From an uncultured Halomonas sp. (lineage in GTDB: Bacteria > Pseudomonadota > Gammaproteobacteria > Pseudomonadales > Halomonadaceae), in NCBI RefSeq assembly GCF_947500835.1, contig NZ_CANMTQ010000013.1, positions 58,566-122,565 on the forward strand: a stretch of DNA of 64,000 bases, in the 5' to 3' direction. Made by a program: the position numbers and the translations under genes. The notes beneath the pieces are model-generated. The model ran no database searches. It saw nothing but the letters and a program-made list of their open reading frames with translations, and was not told where the DNA came from. Below are positions 1 to 11,553 of this stretch, in pieces (position 1 is the first letter of the stretch; each line of letters opens with the position of its first letter).

Positions 1-1885
<1,885 letters not shown>

Positions 1886-1900
1886 TACAAGGAGCCGCTC

Positions 1901-2401
1901 GTGAAGCGCCGTACTTTCCTTACCCGGTCCCTGAATCTGCTTGCCATGAGTATGGCCGGAATAGCCTTGACCGGCTGTGGTTTTCAACTTCGCGGTCTCG
2001 AACAACAAGCGCTAGGGTTCGATACGCTGGATCTGAATGCGCCCCCTACGGCGTTTACCGACGAGCTCAAGCGCCGTTTTGCAATTGAAGGCGTAGCACT
2101 TACCGATGATGCCCCGCTGCGTCTGAATATTGGAAGTCCCAGAACGAGCGAAGTCGCTCTCGGTGGTGGCGATCTCAACTATGAAGAAGTGGAACTGAAC
2201 CTGACGGTCCCGTTTTCTGTGCAGCGCAGCAGCGACAATGCCTATATGCTGGATCAACAAGTCATCCAAGTGGTCACCACTTACCAGACCAGCGATGGCA
2301 ATCTGCTGGTACGGGATGACCTGCGTGACCAGACCGTAAAAACACTTCAGCGTGATGCCATACGCCAGTTGCTGGAAAGATTGCGTACTCTCAAGCAATG
2401 A
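1901..2401 (+). CDS. lptE: LPS-assembly lipoprotein LptE
   Basis: Outer-membrane lipoprotein that plugs the LptD barrel and helps insert lipopolysaccharide. The 166-residue product has a basic N-terminus, a hydrophobic stretch and a lipobox ending at Cys26 (LTGC), followed by the family-typical GFQLRG. The start is GTG with AAGGAG placed upstream (tacaaggagccgctcGTG). It lies 15 bp after leuS and its last codon overlaps the ATG of holA (ATGA), so the three genes are probably cotranscribed and translationally coupled. Length matches LptE. The gene order leuS-lptE-holA supports the call independently of the sequence. Confidence 0.93.
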   Translation: MKRRTFLTRSLNLLAMSMAGIALTGCGFQLRGLEQQALGFDTLDLNAPPTAFTDELKRRFAIEGVALTDDAPLRLNIGSPRTSEVALGGGDLNYEEVELNLTVPFSVQRSSDNAYMLDQQVIQVVTTYQTSDGNLLVRDDLRDQTVKTLQRDAIRQLLERLRTLKQ

Positions 2402-3453
2402 AGGTATTTCCCGACAAGTTACCCGAGGCCATCGGCAAACGCCTGCCACCGGTAATCATCGTTGCCGGCGACGAGCCGTTGATCCACATGGAAGCTTGTG
2501 ACGCGGTGCGAGCCGCGGCCCGCAAGCAGGGTATCGAGGAACGTGAAATCCTGCATGTAGAGGGCAACTTTCAATGGGGTCGGCTGACCGAGTCCGCCGC
2601 CAGCATGTCGCTGTTCGCCTCGAGCAAGCTGATCGAGCTGCGCCTGGGGGATCAGTCGCCAGGCCAGGAAGGCAGCAAGGCGCTCGACGCCTATGCGGTG
2701 CAAGCCAGGCACAGCGATGACATCCTGCTGATCTCCGCAGCACGACTGGATTACAAGCAGCAGCAGAGCAAATGGTTCAAGGCGCTGGACAAGATTGGCC
2801 TGTTCGTGCCGGTGTGGCCAGTGGATCATCAGCGCCTGGGCTTCTGGATGCGCGACCGCGCATCCAAGCACGGACTACAGCTGGACATGGACGCCGCCCG
2901 TCTGCTTGGCGAACGTACCGAAGGCAACCTGCTTGCCGCGGACCAGGAACTGCAGAAACTCGCGCTGATCATGCCGCCTGGCGCCCGACTCAATGCCGAG
3001 GCTATTGCCAGTGGAGTTGAAGACAACGCCCGTTACGACGTCTTCACCCTTACCGACGCCTGCCTGCGCGGTGAACGCGAACGCGCGGTGCGCATCGTGC
3101 AGGGACTGCGCGGCGAAGGCATAGAAGCGCCGGTGGTGCTCTGGGCACTGACTCGCGAGCTGCGCACCCTGCTGTCATTGCAGCAACATCTGGACCAGGG
3201 CCAGAGCCTGGAGCATGCCTGCAAGGCCCAGCGCCCGATGATTCCGGACAAGCGCCGCCCCAACTATCAGCAAGCGCTGCAACGCCTGCCCCATCGTCGT
3301 TTGCACAAGTTATTGCTGTTTTCTCAGCGCATCGATCTGGCCATTAAAGGTAGCATTGCGCTGCCGCTTTGGGACTCGTTGAACGACCTGTCGCTGACCT
3401 TGGCCGGTGGTCGTGGTCTGCTGGCGGAGTCGCCGCTTTCCTACAAAGTGTGA
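2398..3453 (+). CDS. holA: DNA polymerase III delta subunit
   Basis: Clamp-loader delta subunit, which opens the beta sliding clamp during replication. The product is 351 residues, close to the 343 of E. coli. The N-terminus (VIIVAGDEPLIHMEA) matches the delta P-loop-like fold without a working Walker A. A helical lid and collar domain follow. The ATG overlaps the lptE stop by 4 bp, which suggests translational coupling. The gene ends only 7 bp from the stop of the convergent MFS gene, so there is little room for a dedicated terminator. Confidence 0.95.
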   Translation: MKVFPDKLPEAIGKRLPPVIIVAGDEPLIHMEACDAVRAAARKQGIEEREILHVEGNFQWGRLTESAASMSLFASSKLIELRLGDQSPGQEGSKALDAYAVQARHSDDILLISAARLDYKQQQSKWFKALDKIGLFVPVWPVDHQRLGFWMRDRASKHGLQLDMDAARLLGERTEGNLLAADQELQKLALIMPPGARLNAEAIASGVEDNARYDVFTLTDACLRGERERAVRIVQGLRGEGIEAPVVLWALTRELRTLLSLQQHLDQGQSLEHACKAQRPMIPDKRRPNYQQALQRLPHRRLHKLLLFSQRIDLAIKGSIALPLWDSLNDLSLTLAGGRGLLAESPLSYKV

Positions 3454-3460
3454 ACAGTCT

Positions 3461-4666
3461 CTATTTGTGTGGCTCGTTCCCCCGACCTTGACGCTCGCTG
3501 AAGCAATACACCAGTGTCGCCAGCCCTAGTGCGCTCGTCAGCAGAATGAACAGCAGTCGGTACTGCTCGCTTGGAACCAGGTGCATGTCATAGGTCAGCT
3601 CCATCATCCACCCGCTGATACTTTGAATCAGCGCGACACCGACAAAACTCATCGCCGTCAGAAACGCCATTCCCCGGCCATGGTACGCCGGCGCCAGGAA
3701 GCTCCGGCAGTGAGACATCAATAGCGGGTAGTTGAAACCAAAGAGTCCCACCGCGACGAAGGCCCACATCGCAAAATAGGGCCCTTCGGAAGGATAGAGC
3801 GCCAGCAGTACCAGGGGAACCAGGGTCACCAGCGACGTGACAATCACTAGGCGCCGGGTATTTTGCAGCCAGCGGTCCAGCGCGCCCAGCATGAAAGTGC
3901 CGACGCCCAACGCAATCGACATCGCCAGGATGATATTGCCCCGTTCGCCGGTATCGAGTCCGAACACCTCGGCCAGATAGGGGCCACTCCAGAGCCCACG
4001 GATGGTTATCAGCACCGCATAGCTTGCCAGAAACATCGGAATGATCGGCCATAATCCCCGGATGGTTGTAACGCGCGCCATCCCTCGCAACATCACTGTC
4101 AGTGAATAGTTCACGCTATCCGGCCGATCCGGCTTCAATGCCAGCAAGCAGGCGCTGGCCGCCAGTGCCGCCAGCACCATGACGAGCAGCAGCGCAGAGC
4201 GCCAGCCCAGCCACTCGGTCGCCATGGCCAGTGGCGTGGTTCCGAGCAGATCGCCAGTGCTGCCAACCGCGATCACCAAAGCAGTGAAATAAGCAAAACG
4301 TTCCGGAGGATAATGGCGACCGATAAACAGCATCGTTCCGGTGAATATCGGCGCACAGCCGACGCCGATCAACACCTGCCCCACAAAGGCAAGCGAGGCG
4401 GATTCCGCCATTGAAAACATCACCGTGCCCAGCACCGCCAACCACATGAACAGGCCGATGCTCAGCCGTGCACCAAGCCGGTCCAGCGCCAGGCCCGCAG
4501 GTATCTGAGCGACAGCAAAGCTGATGAAGAAGGTCGAAGACAATAGCCCCAGACCACTTTCGCCGATGGCCAGATCCGCCGAGATTTCCGGGGCGATAAC
4601 CGCAATCATGCCGCGATAAAACAAGCTGATCGCGTAGGCGAAACAGAGTACCAACAAGTCACGCAT
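3461..4666 (-). CDS. MFS transporter, substrate unknown
   Basis: Major facilitator superfamily permease of 401 residues with about 12 hydrophobic segments. The N-terminal half carries the motif-A-like DRLGARLSIG loop between helices 2 and 3, and the central loop contains ALKPDRPDS. The chain ends in a short polar tail. It reads against holA and is separated from hutC by a 340-bp spacer that holds a MITE-like element. The sequence alone does not give a substrate, and its place beside the hut locus does not show that it carries histidine. Confidence 0.85.
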   Translation of the reverse strand: MRDLLVLCFAYAISLFYRGMIAVIAPEISADLAIGESGLGLLSSTFFISFAVAQIPAGLALDRLGARLSIGLFMWLAVLGTVMFSMAESASLAFVGQVLIGVGCAPIFTGTMLFIGRHYPPERFAYFTALVIAVGSTGDLLGTTPLAMATEWLGWRSALLLVMVLAALAASACLLALKPDRPDSVNYSLTVMLRGMARVTTIRGLWPIIPMFLASYAVLITIRGLWSGPYLAEVFGLDTGERGNIILAMSIALGVGTFMLGALDRWLQNTRRLVIVTSLVTLVPLVLLALYPSEGPYFAMWAFVAVGLFGFNYPLLMSHCRSFLAPAYHGRGMAFLTAMSFVGVALIQSISGWMMELTYDMHLVPSEQYRLLFILLTSALGLATLVYCFSERQGRGNEPHK

Positions 4667-4706
4667 GGGGGCGTATCCATAGGCAGAAATTGAACCCTCA
4701 TGCTTA

Positions 4707-4847
4707 GAGGGTGTTTACAAAATGCCTGCACTCGGCAATACAGCGTTGAAATTAAACTCAAAATGCTCATTTACACTACGTAAACTGCGCTTTCTCATTC
4801 AATTTCGCCTTGTCTTGCCTTCGTTCGCCTGTTTTGTAAACACCCTC
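4707..4847. mobile_element. MITE-like element with 16-bp inverted ends and TTA flanks
   Basis: A 141-bp non-coding segment is bounded by perfect 16-bp inverted repeats, GAGGGTGTTTACAAAA at 4707-4722 and its complement at 4832-4847. TTA occurs directly outside each end (4704-4706 and 4848-4850), consistent with a 3-bp target duplication. The interior has no convincing gene. GAG-type tips and a 3-bp TNA target duplication are known from parts of the IS5 superfamily, so a non-autonomous derivative is plausible. A long intergenic hairpin repeat with no mobility is the alternative. Confidence 0.6.
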
Positions 4848-4850
4848 TTA

Positions 4851-5029
4851 AGGGCGGCTTACTTTCCGAACGAGCTTAGCGCAGCTGCCGCCGCGTTTCA
4901 GCTTTCGCTTGGGCCGTGGGGCCATGCGAGTCGCCGCGACCGTCAGCTCATCACATGAGATGCTGGCAGGCCCGGCACCGGGTAGACTAGGCGGCACTCT
5001 ACTTCTTGATGAAAGGACTCGCGCAGACC
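4851..5029. other. spacer between MITE-like element and hutC
   Basis: Together with the element at 4707-4847 this makes up the gap between the divergent MFS and hutC genes. No additional gene or obvious operator was seen in it. A promoter for hutC is expected here but could not be placed with confidence. Confidence 0.4.
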
Positions 5030-5740
5030 ATGGGCAGTACTTCCCCACTCTATCTGCAAATTCAGCAACATCTGCTGGAAAGGATGTCCAATGGCGACTA
5101 TCCGGTGCACCATCAGATTCCACCCGAGGAGCAGTTGGCTCGTGATTTCGGCGTCAGCCGCATGACCGCCAACAAGGCGATCCGCGATCTGGTGCAGCAA
5201 GGGTATCTGGTTCGCCAGCCAGGACTGGGTACCTTCGTCACCGATCGCAAGGCAGAATCCTCGTTGCTCGACGTCACCAACATTGCCGAGGAAGTACGCA
5301 GTCGCGACCATGTCTATCGCAACGAGGTGCTGATCAGCGAGGCCATCGAGGCCGATGATGAAGTGGCGCTACGTCTGGGCGTTCGTCTAGGCACCCGTGT
5401 CTTTCATACATTGCTGGTACATTTCGAGAACGACGTGCCGATCCAGCTCGAGAACCGCTTCGTCAATCCGCGCTGGGTACCCCACTATCTCGATACCGAT
5501 TTCTCACTACAGACACCCAACGAAGTGCTGGTTGCGGCAAGTCCGATCACTGACATCGAGCATATCGTCGAGGCGGTACTCCCGGACATCCAGATCGCGG
5601 AGTGGCTTGCCATCGAAAGCGGCACCCCTTGCCTGCAGATGACCCGACGTACCTGGTCCAGCGATCATCTGATCAGCTATGCCCGCCTGACGCACCCCGG
5701 CGACCGCTACAAACTGCGTTCCTCGGTGCATAGGAAATAG
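5030..5740 (+). CDS. hutC: histidine utilisation repressor HutC (GntR family)
   Basis: Represses the hut operon and is released by urocanate in characterised relatives. The 236-residue product has an N-terminal winged helix-turn-helix (EEQLARDFGVSRMTANKAIR) and a C-terminal UTRA effector domain whose signature stretches HYENDVPIQLE-like and TRRTWS are visible. I chose ATG 5030 because the protein then starts a few residues before the HTH, as in other HutC proteins, and AAAGGA lies upstream. ATG 5009 in the same frame is the alternative. It sits upstream of hutI in the same orientation, separated by a spacer with two palindromic operators. Confidence 0.93.
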   Translation: MGSTSPLYLQIQQHLLERMSNGDYPVHHQIPPEEQLARDFGVSRMTANKAIRDLVQQGYLVRQPGLGTFVTDRKAESSLLDVTNIAEEVRSRDHVYRNEVLISEAIEADDEVALRLGVRLGTRVFHTLLVHFENDVPIQLENRFVNPRWVPHYLDTDFSLQTPNEVLVAASPITDIEHIVEAVLPDIQIAEWLAIESGTPCLQMTRRTWSSDHLISYARLTHPGDRYKLRSSVHRK

Positions 5741-5804
5741 CCCACCAAGCGCCGTCTATTCTCCAACCCATTACCTTTCTTTCCCGTATCGTTCTTGATA
5801 ATTA

Positions 5805-5816
5805 TTGTATATACAG
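5805..5816. promoter_or_regulatory. HutC operator candidate, distal
   Basis: The palindrome TGTATATACA at 5806-5815, in the context TTGTATATACAG, matches the TGTATATACA-like core reported for Pseudomonas HutC sites. It lies 65 bp after the hutC stop. Confidence 0.6.
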
Positions 5817-6002
5817 TTGATATCATTCAACCCTCCAGCCATCGCCCAGCCCAGCGCCTACCCGACCAATGTCTAACTCTTGCTGTTTTAATAAAATAAA
5901 ATTTTATGTATCAACGAGTTAATTAATTGCAGTAGATTTTTCCAGCAATTGCCCAGATAACCAATCGCCGCGGTACTTGACGCTGAAACCGGCAGCCTTT
6001 AA

Positions 6003-6014
6003 ATGTATATACAA
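6003..6014. promoter_or_regulatory. HutC operator candidate, proximal to hutI
   Basis: A second exact copy of TGTATATACA (6004-6013, context ATGTATATACAA) sits 30 bp before the hutI start, where a bound repressor would block the promoter or initiation. A TTGACG hexamer at 5977-5982 lies just upstream and may be part of the promoter, but no well-spaced -10 box could be fixed. The two operators flank an AT-rich stretch. Confidence 0.65.
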
Positions 6015-6043
6015 TAACTCGACACTCCACGGGGCCAGTCACC

Positions 6044-7255
6044 ATGACCAACGCCACCCGGCTTTTCTGGCGAGACATGACGGTATTCGACGGCATCGAA
6101 GAGCTTCCCGAGCCGATGGCGGTGATGGTGCGCGATGGCCGAATCGAAAAACTGCAGCCGATGAAGGAGTTCGATGCAGCCAGCGCTGCGGACTGCACCC
6201 TGGCCGGCAACGGCGGCGTGATGACGCCAGGGCTGGTGGACTGCCACACCCACCTGGTATTCGATGGCAACCGCGCCGACGAGTTCGAGATGCGTCTGGA
6301 AGGTGCCAGTTACGAGGAGATCGCCAAGGCTGGCGGCGGCATTCTCAGCACCGTGCGCGCCACCCGGGAGGCCAGCGAGGAAGCGCTCTTCGAAGGGGCG
6401 CTGCCGCGCCTGCAGGCGCTGATCGGCGACGGCGTGACCACGGTGGAGATCAAGTCCGGCTACGGGCTGAACGTTGCAGACGAACTCAAGATGCTGCGGG
6501 TCGCCCGGCGTCTCGGCGAAGCACTGCCGGTCCGGGTTGTCACCACCCTGCTCGGCGCCCATGCCCTGCCGCCGGAATATGAAGGCAATAGCGACGCCTA
6601 CATCGATCTGGTCTGCAACGAGATGATCCCGGCCGCTGTTGCAGAAAACCTTGTCGATATGGTTGATGTCTTCTGCGAGAAGATCGCCTTCTCCGTGGCC
6701 CAGTGCGAGCGCGTGTTTCAGGCCTCCCAGGCTCATGACCTGCCGATCAAGGCCCACGCGGAACAGCTTTCCAACCTGGGCGGCACCGCCATGGCGGCAA
6801 GCTACGGCGCGCTCTCCGTGGATCATATCGAATATCTGGACGATGCCGGTATCAGCGCCATGCGCAAGGCCGGCAGCGTCGCCGTTATCTTGCCCGGCGC
6901 CTTTCATACCCTGCGGGAAACCCAATTGCCGCCCATCCAAGCGCTGCGCGACGCCGGCGTACCCATGGCCGTGGCCACGGACTGCAACCCGGGCAGTTCG
7001 CCGCTGTTCATGCCGAGCCTGATGCTCAACTTTGCCTGCACTCTGTTTCGTTTGACGCCCCGGGAGGCGTTGGCCGGCCTCACCGCTCACGGTGCCCAGG
7101 CACTGGGTCAAACCGAACTGGGGCGCATCGCGGAAGGCGCCATCGCCGATCTTTGCGTGTGGAACATCCGGCGCCCGGCGGAGCTGGCCTATTCCGTACA
7201 ACCTGGCCGGCTGCGTCAGCGCCTGTTCAAGGGGGAGCTCACCCATGGCCGCTGA
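6044..7255 (+). CDS. hutI: imidazolonepropionase
   Basis: Third step of histidine breakdown: hydrolyses 4-imidazolone-5-propionate to N-formimino-glutamate in the cytoplasm. The 403-residue product is of normal length for this amidohydrolase. The metal-binding HxH lies in [11 protein letters not shown], with further metal ligands in the [12 protein letters not shown] and [10 protein letters not shown] regions. First structural gene after the HutC operators. It overlaps hutG by 11 bp, which argues for coupled translation. The Shine-Dalgarno region is modest (cacggggccagtcacc). Confidence 0.96.
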   Translation: MTNATRLFWRDMTVFDGIEELPEPMAVMVRDGRIEKLQPMKEFDAASAADCTLAGNGGVMTPGLVDCHTHLVFDGNRADEFEMRLEGASYEEIAKAGGGILSTVRATREASEEALFEGALPRLQALIGDGVTTVEIKSGYGLNVADELKMLRVARRLGEALPVRVVTTLLGAHALPPEYEGNSDAYIDLVCNEMIPAAVAENLVDMVDVFCEKIAFSVAQCERVFQASQAHDLPIKAHAEQLSNLGGTAMAASYGALSVDHIEYLDDAGISAMRKAGSVAVILPGAFHTLRETQLPPIQALRDAGVPMAVATDCNPGSSPLFMPSLMLNFACTLFRLTPREALAGLTAHGAQALGQTELGRIAEGAIADLCVWNIRRPAELAYSVQPGRLRQRLFKGELTHGR

Positions 7256-8201
7256 GACCATCGATATGTCCGCCTGGAGCGGCCGTACCGATCCGGAAGC
7301 CAACAGCGAGCGCTGGCATCAGTGCATTCGGCCGCTGGACCAAGCAGGTGGCAAAGGCGTCGCCCTGCTCGGCTTCGCCTCGGATGCAGGGGTCAAGCGC
7401 AACCAGGGCCGAGCCGGCGCCGCCAAAGGCCCGGCGGCGATCCGCCGCGCCCTGGCGCCGCTGGCCTGGCATCGCCAGGGCCCGGCCTTCGATGCCGGCG
7501 ATGTGGTGTGCGAGGGGGATGCCCTAGAAGAGGCCCAGCAGCGTCTCGGTGAGCGCGTGGCCGGATTACTCGATGACGGCCATTTCCCTGTGGTGCTGGG
7601 CGGCGGCCATGAAATCGCCTTCGGTAGCTGGCAAGGCCTCGCGCGTCATGTGGAAGCGCAAGGCAGCAAGCACGACCGGCCACCGCGAATCGGCATCGTC
7701 AACCTGGATGCGCATTTCGACCTGCGTGATCCGCACCATGTGCGTTCTTCCGGCACCCCCTTTTCCCAGATTGCCGAACAGTGTGAACAACGTGGCTGGC
7801 CGTTCCGGTACGCCTGCCTGGGCGTCAGCCGGGCCAGCAACACGCGCAACCTGTTCCAACGTGCCGAGGATCTCGGCGTACTGGTGCGCGAGGATCGCGA
7901 GTTCATCGCCGCGCATCTCGAAAGCATCACCCGGGACCTGGAGCGTTTCGTCGGGCGCTGTGAGCATATCTACCTGACCATCGATCTCGACGTATTGCCG
8001 GCCAGCGAATCCCCCGGCGTCAGCGCGCCGGCGGCCCGCGGCGTGTCGCTGTCCCTGCTCGAGCCATTGATCGAGACGATCCGCGACAGCGGCAAGCTCC
8101 GGCTCGCGGATATCGCCGAGCTCAACCCGGATTTCGATATCGACAATCGCACCGCCAAGGTGGCGGCGCGACTCGTTCATCAACTGACCCTGAACGGCTG
8201 A
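7245..8201 (+). CDS. hutG: formimidoylglutamase
   Basis: Ureohydrolase (arginase family) that converts N-formimino-glutamate to glutamate and formamide. The 318-residue product shows the Mn-ligand motifs in order: [16 protein letters not shown] and [13 protein letters not shown] 7245 is preceded by GGGGGAG at a good distance and overlaps the end of hutI. The open frame extends further upstream, but that part lies inside hutI. Having hutG rather than the hutF/formylglutamate route means the cell is predicted to use the four-enzyme pathway ending in formamide. Confidence 0.94.
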   Translation: MAAETIDMSAWSGRTDPEANSERWHQCIRPLDQAGGKGVALLGFASDAGVKRNQGRAGAAKGPAAIRRALAPLAWHRQGPAFDAGDVVCEGDALEEAQQRLGERVAGLLDDGHFPVVLGGGHEIAFGSWQGLARHVEAQGSKHDRPPRIGIVNLDAHFDLRDPHHVRSSGTPFSQIAEQCEQRGWPFRYACLGVSRASNTRNLFQRAEDLGVLVREDREFIAAHLESITRDLERFVGRCEHIYLTIDLDVLPASESPGVSAPAARGVSLSLLEPLIETIRDSGKLRLADIAELNPDFDIDNRTAKVAARLVHQLTLNG

Positions 8202-8246
8202 ATCGATGCCTGCCGTAAGACCACACTACCTCTGAGGAACCCAAGT

Positions 8247-9938
8247 ATGTCCATCGACGACAAGCGCCACGACCCCAGCCGCAAGATTGCCGCCCCCACC
8301 GGCCCCGAGCTCACCTGCAAGAGCTGGCTCACCGAGGCGCCCATGCGCATGTTGATGAACAACCTGCATCCGGACGTCGCCGAGCGCCCGGAGGATCTGG
8401 TGGTCTATGGCGGCATCGGCCGCGCCGCCCGGGACTGGGAGTGCTACGACAAGATCATCGAGACCCTCAAACGCCTGGAGGATCATCAGACCCTGCTGAT
8501 CCAGTCCGGCAAGCCGGTGGGCGTGTTCGAGACTCACAAGGACGCGCCCCGGGTGCTGATCGCCAACTCCAATCTGGTGCCGGCCTGGGCCAACTGGGAG
8601 CATTTCAACGAACTGGATCGCAAGGGCCTGATGATGTACGGTCAGATGACCGCCGGCTCCTGGATCTATATCGCCTCCCAGGGCATCGTCCAGGGCACCT
8701 ACGAGACTTTCGTCGAGGCCGGTCGCCAGCACTATGACGGCAATCTCACGGGCCGCTGGATTCTCACCGCCGGCCTCGGCGGCATGGGCGGCGCCCAGCC
8801 CCTGGCCGCCAGCATGGCCGGCGCCTGTTCGCTGAACATCGAGTGTCAGCAATCCCGCATCGACTTCCGCCTGCGCACCCGCTATCTCGACGAGCAGGCG
8901 GATGATCTCGACGACGCCCTCAAGCGCATCGAGAAGTACACTAAGGAAGGCCAGGCGGTCTCCATTGGCCTGTGCGCCAACGCTGCGGATGTACTCCCCG
9001 AACTCGTGCGCCGTGAAGTGAAGCCGGATATGGTCACGGACCAGACCAGCGCCCACGACCCGCTGCACGGTTACCTGCCTTCCGGCTGGGCCTGGGACGA
9101 CTACTTGAGTCGCGGCAAGACCGAGGCCGCGTCGGTGATCAAGGCCGCCAAGCAATCCATGGCGGTGCACGTTCAGGCCATGCTCGACTTCCAGGCGATG
9201 GGCATCCCGACCTTCGACTACGGCAACAACATCCGCCAGATGGCCCAGGACGAAGGCGTGACGAATGCCTTCGATTTCCCCGGCTTCGTGCCCGCCTACA
9301 TCCGGCCGCTGTTCTGCCAGGGCATCGGCCCCTTCCGCTGGGCGGCGCTGTCCGGCGACCCGGAGGATATCTACAAGACCGATGCCAAGGTCAAGGAGCT
9401 GATCCCGGACGACCCGCACCTGCACAACTGGCTGGACATGGCCCGGGAGCGCATCTCCTTCCAGGGGCTGCCGGCGCGCATCTGCTGGATCGGCCTCAGG
9501 GACCGTGCCCGCCTCGGCCAGGCCTTCAACGAAATGGTCAAGAACGGCGAGCTCAAGGCGCCAGTGGTGATCGGCCGCGATCACCTGGATTCGGGTTCGG
9601 TCGCCAGCCCCAACCGCGAGACCGAGAGCATGCGCGACGGCTCGGATGCGGTCTCCGACTGGCCGTTGCTCAATGCCCTGCTCAACACCGCCGGCGGCGC
9701 CACCTGGGTTTCGCTGCATCACGGCGGTGGCGTGGGCATGGGTTATTCCCAGCACGCCGGGGTAGTGATCGTCTGCGACGGTAGCGACGACGCCCATGCC
9801 CGAGTCGGCCGCGTGCTGCGCAACGACCCGGGCACCGGGGTGATGCGCCATGCCGACGCCGGCTACGACATCGCCATCGAGTCCGCCAAGGAAAACGGCC
9901 TCGACCTGCCGATGATCAACGATCGTGGAGGCAAGTAA
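8247..9938 (+). CDS. hutU: urocanate hydratase
   Basis: Second step of histidine breakdown: hydrates urocanate to imidazolonepropionate using tightly bound NAD+. 563 residues, close to the usual 555-560. Visible family stretches include [13 protein letters not shown] (dinucleotide-binding region), [11 protein letters not shown] and the C-terminal [15 protein letters not shown]. The start ATG has GAGGAA upstream. The stop overlaps the ATG of hutH by one base (TAATG), so hutU and hutH are probably translated together. No disruption is seen. Confidence 0.97.
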   Translation: MSIDDKRHDPSRKIAAPTGPELTCKSWLTEAPMRMLMNNLHPDVAERPEDLVVYGGIGRAARDWECYDKIIETLKRLEDHQTLLIQSGKPVGVFETHKDAPRVLIANSNLVPAWANWEHFNELDRKGLMMYGQMTAGSWIYIASQGIVQGTYETFVEAGRQHYDGNLTGRWILTAGLGGMGGAQPLAASMAGACSLNIECQQSRIDFRLRTRYLDEQADDLDDALKRIEKYTKEGQAVSIGLCANAADVLPELVRREVKPDMVTDQTSAHDPLHGYLPSGWAWDDYLSRGKTEAASVIKAAKQSMAVHVQAMLDFQAMGIPTFDYGNNIRQMAQDEGVTNAFDFPGFVPAYIRPLFCQGIGPFRWAALSGDPEDIYKTDAKVKELIPDDPHLHNWLDMARERISFQGLPARICWIGLRDRARLGQAFNEMVKNGELKAPVVIGRDHLDSGSVASPNRETESMRDGSDAVSDWPLLNALLNTAGGATWVSLHHGGGVGMGYSQHAGVVIVCDGSDDAHARVGRVLRNDPGTGVMRHADAGYDIAIESAKENGLDLPMINDRGGK

Positions 9939-11476
9939 TGAATCATCTGGAAATCTCTCCCGGCAAGATGACTCTGGCGCAGATGCGCCAGGTATACGAA
10001 GCTCCGGTTCAGGTCAGCCTGCCGGATAGCGCCAACGCGGCCATTCAGCGCAGCGTCGATTGCGTCAATCAGGTGCTGGAGGAAGACCGCACCGTTTACG
10101 GCATCAATACCGGCTTCGGCCTGCTGGCCCAGACCCGCATCGAGAAGGATCAGCTCGAGAACCTGCAGCGCTCCCTGGTGCTTTCTCATGCCACCGGCGT
10201 CGGCGAACCCATGGACGATGCCCTGGTACGCCTGATCATGGTACTCAAGGTCAATGCCCTGGCGCGCGGCTTCTCGGGGATTCGCCGCCAGGTGCTGGAC
10301 GCATTGATCGCGCTAATCAATGCCGAGGTGTATCCACGCATTCCGCTCAAGGGTTCCGTGGGGGCCTCCGGTGATCTGGCACCATTGGCCCACATGAGCG
10401 CCCTGCTGCTGGGTGAAGGTCAGGCGCGTCACCAAGGCGAGTGGCTGCCCGCTCGTCAGGCGCTGGAAGTGGCCGGCCTGTCACCGCTACGTCTCGCGCC
10501 CAAGGAAGGTCTGGCACTGCTCAACGGCACTCAGGTGTCCACCGCCTATGCCCTTCGCGGCCTGTTCGAGGCGGAAGACCTTTACGCCGCCGCAACCGTG
10601 TGTGGGGCACTAACCGTAGAAGCTACGCTCAGCTCCCGCTCGCCCTTCGATGCGCGCATCCACGAGGCGCGCGGTCAGCAGGGCCAGATAGACGCCGCTA
10701 GCGCCTATCGCCACCTGCTGGGGGAACGCAGCGTGGTCAGCGATTCGCATATCGATTGCGGCAAGGTGCAGGACCCCTATTCCCTGCGCTGCCAGCCCCA
10801 GGTGATGGGCGCCTGCCTGGGCCAGATACGCCAGGTTGCCACGGTACTGGAAGTCGAAGCCAACGCGGTCTCCGACAACCCGCTGGTGTTCGCCGAGGAA
10901 GGCGACATCATTTCCGGTGGCAACTTCCATGCCGAACCGGTAGCCATGGCCGCGGATAACCTGGCGCTCGCTATCGCCGAAATCGGCTCGCTGACCGAGC
11001 GGCGCATCTCACTGATGATGGACAAGAACATGTCCCAGTTGCCGCCCTTTTTGGTGGAAAAAGGCGGCGTCAACTCCGGCTTCATGATCGCCCAGGTAAC
11101 GGCGGCCGCCTTGGCAAGCGAAAACAAGGCCCTGGCGCATCCGCACAGCGTCGATAGCCTGCCCACCTCCGCCAATCAGGAAGACCATGTCTCCATGGCC
11201 CCGGCCGCCGGCAAGCGCCTGTGGGAAATGGCCGCCAACGTGCGCGGCACCGTCGCCATCGAGTGGTTGGCCGCCTGTCAGGGGCTGAATTTCCGCGAAG
11301 GGCTGACCACTACCGAACCGCTTGAAAACGCGCGCCGGACCCTGCGCGAACGGGTGCGCTACTACGACAAGGATCGCTTCTTCGCCCCGGATATCGAAGC
11401 GGCTACAGAACTGCTGGAAGAACGCACCTTGAGCGGTTTGATACCGGCGTCGCTCTTGCCGAGTCGATCAGCATGA
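9938..11476 (+). CDS. hutH: histidine ammonia-lyase
   Basis: First step of the pathway: deaminates L-histidine to trans-urocanate. The 512-residue product carries the Ala143-Ser144-Gly145 triad within [14 protein letters not shown], which cyclises to the MIO electrophile. Other conserved blocks are INTGFG near the N-terminus and the QEDHVSM stretch in the C-terminal half. Translationally coupled to hutU. It is followed after 77 bp by a permease gene in the same direction, so the operon may continue. Confidence 0.97.
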   Translation: MNHLEISPGKMTLAQMRQVYEAPVQVSLPDSANAAIQRSVDCVNQVLEEDRTVYGINTGFGLLAQTRIEKDQLENLQRSLVLSHATGVGEPMDDALVRLIMVLKVNALARGFSGIRRQVLDALIALINAEVYPRIPLKGSVGASGDLAPLAHMSALLLGEGQARHQGEWLPARQALEVAGLSPLRLAPKEGLALLNGTQVSTAYALRGLFEAEDLYAAATVCGALTVEATLSSRSPFDARIHEARGQQGQIDAASAYRHLLGERSVVSDSHIDCGKVQDPYSLRCQPQVMGACLGQIRQVATVLEVEANAVSDNPLVFAEEGDIISGGNFHAEPVAMAADNLALAIAEIGSLTERRISLMMDKNMSQLPPFLVEKGGVNSGFMIAQVTAAALASENKALAHPHSVDSLPTSANQEDHVSMAPAAGKRLWEMAANVRGTVAIEWLAACQGLNFREGLTTTEPLENARRTLRERVRYYDKDRFFAPDIEAATELLEERTLSGLIPASLLPSRSA

Positions 11477-11553
11477 GGTAAATAAAGACCCCCGCGTCAT
11501 CCTGGCGCTTTAATCCCCAACATCCCGACAATCACAACACATAAGGGAAACAG

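Noticed and set aside
4722..4958. 78-codon open frame starting inside the MITE-like element
   Set aside because: It begins in the inverted repeat and runs into non-coding spacer; composition is not protein-like.
8226..9851. 541-codon minus-strand open frame opposite hutU
   Set aside because: Its length comes from codon bias of hutU on the other strand; the sequence has no known domain and no promoter or ribosome site of its own.
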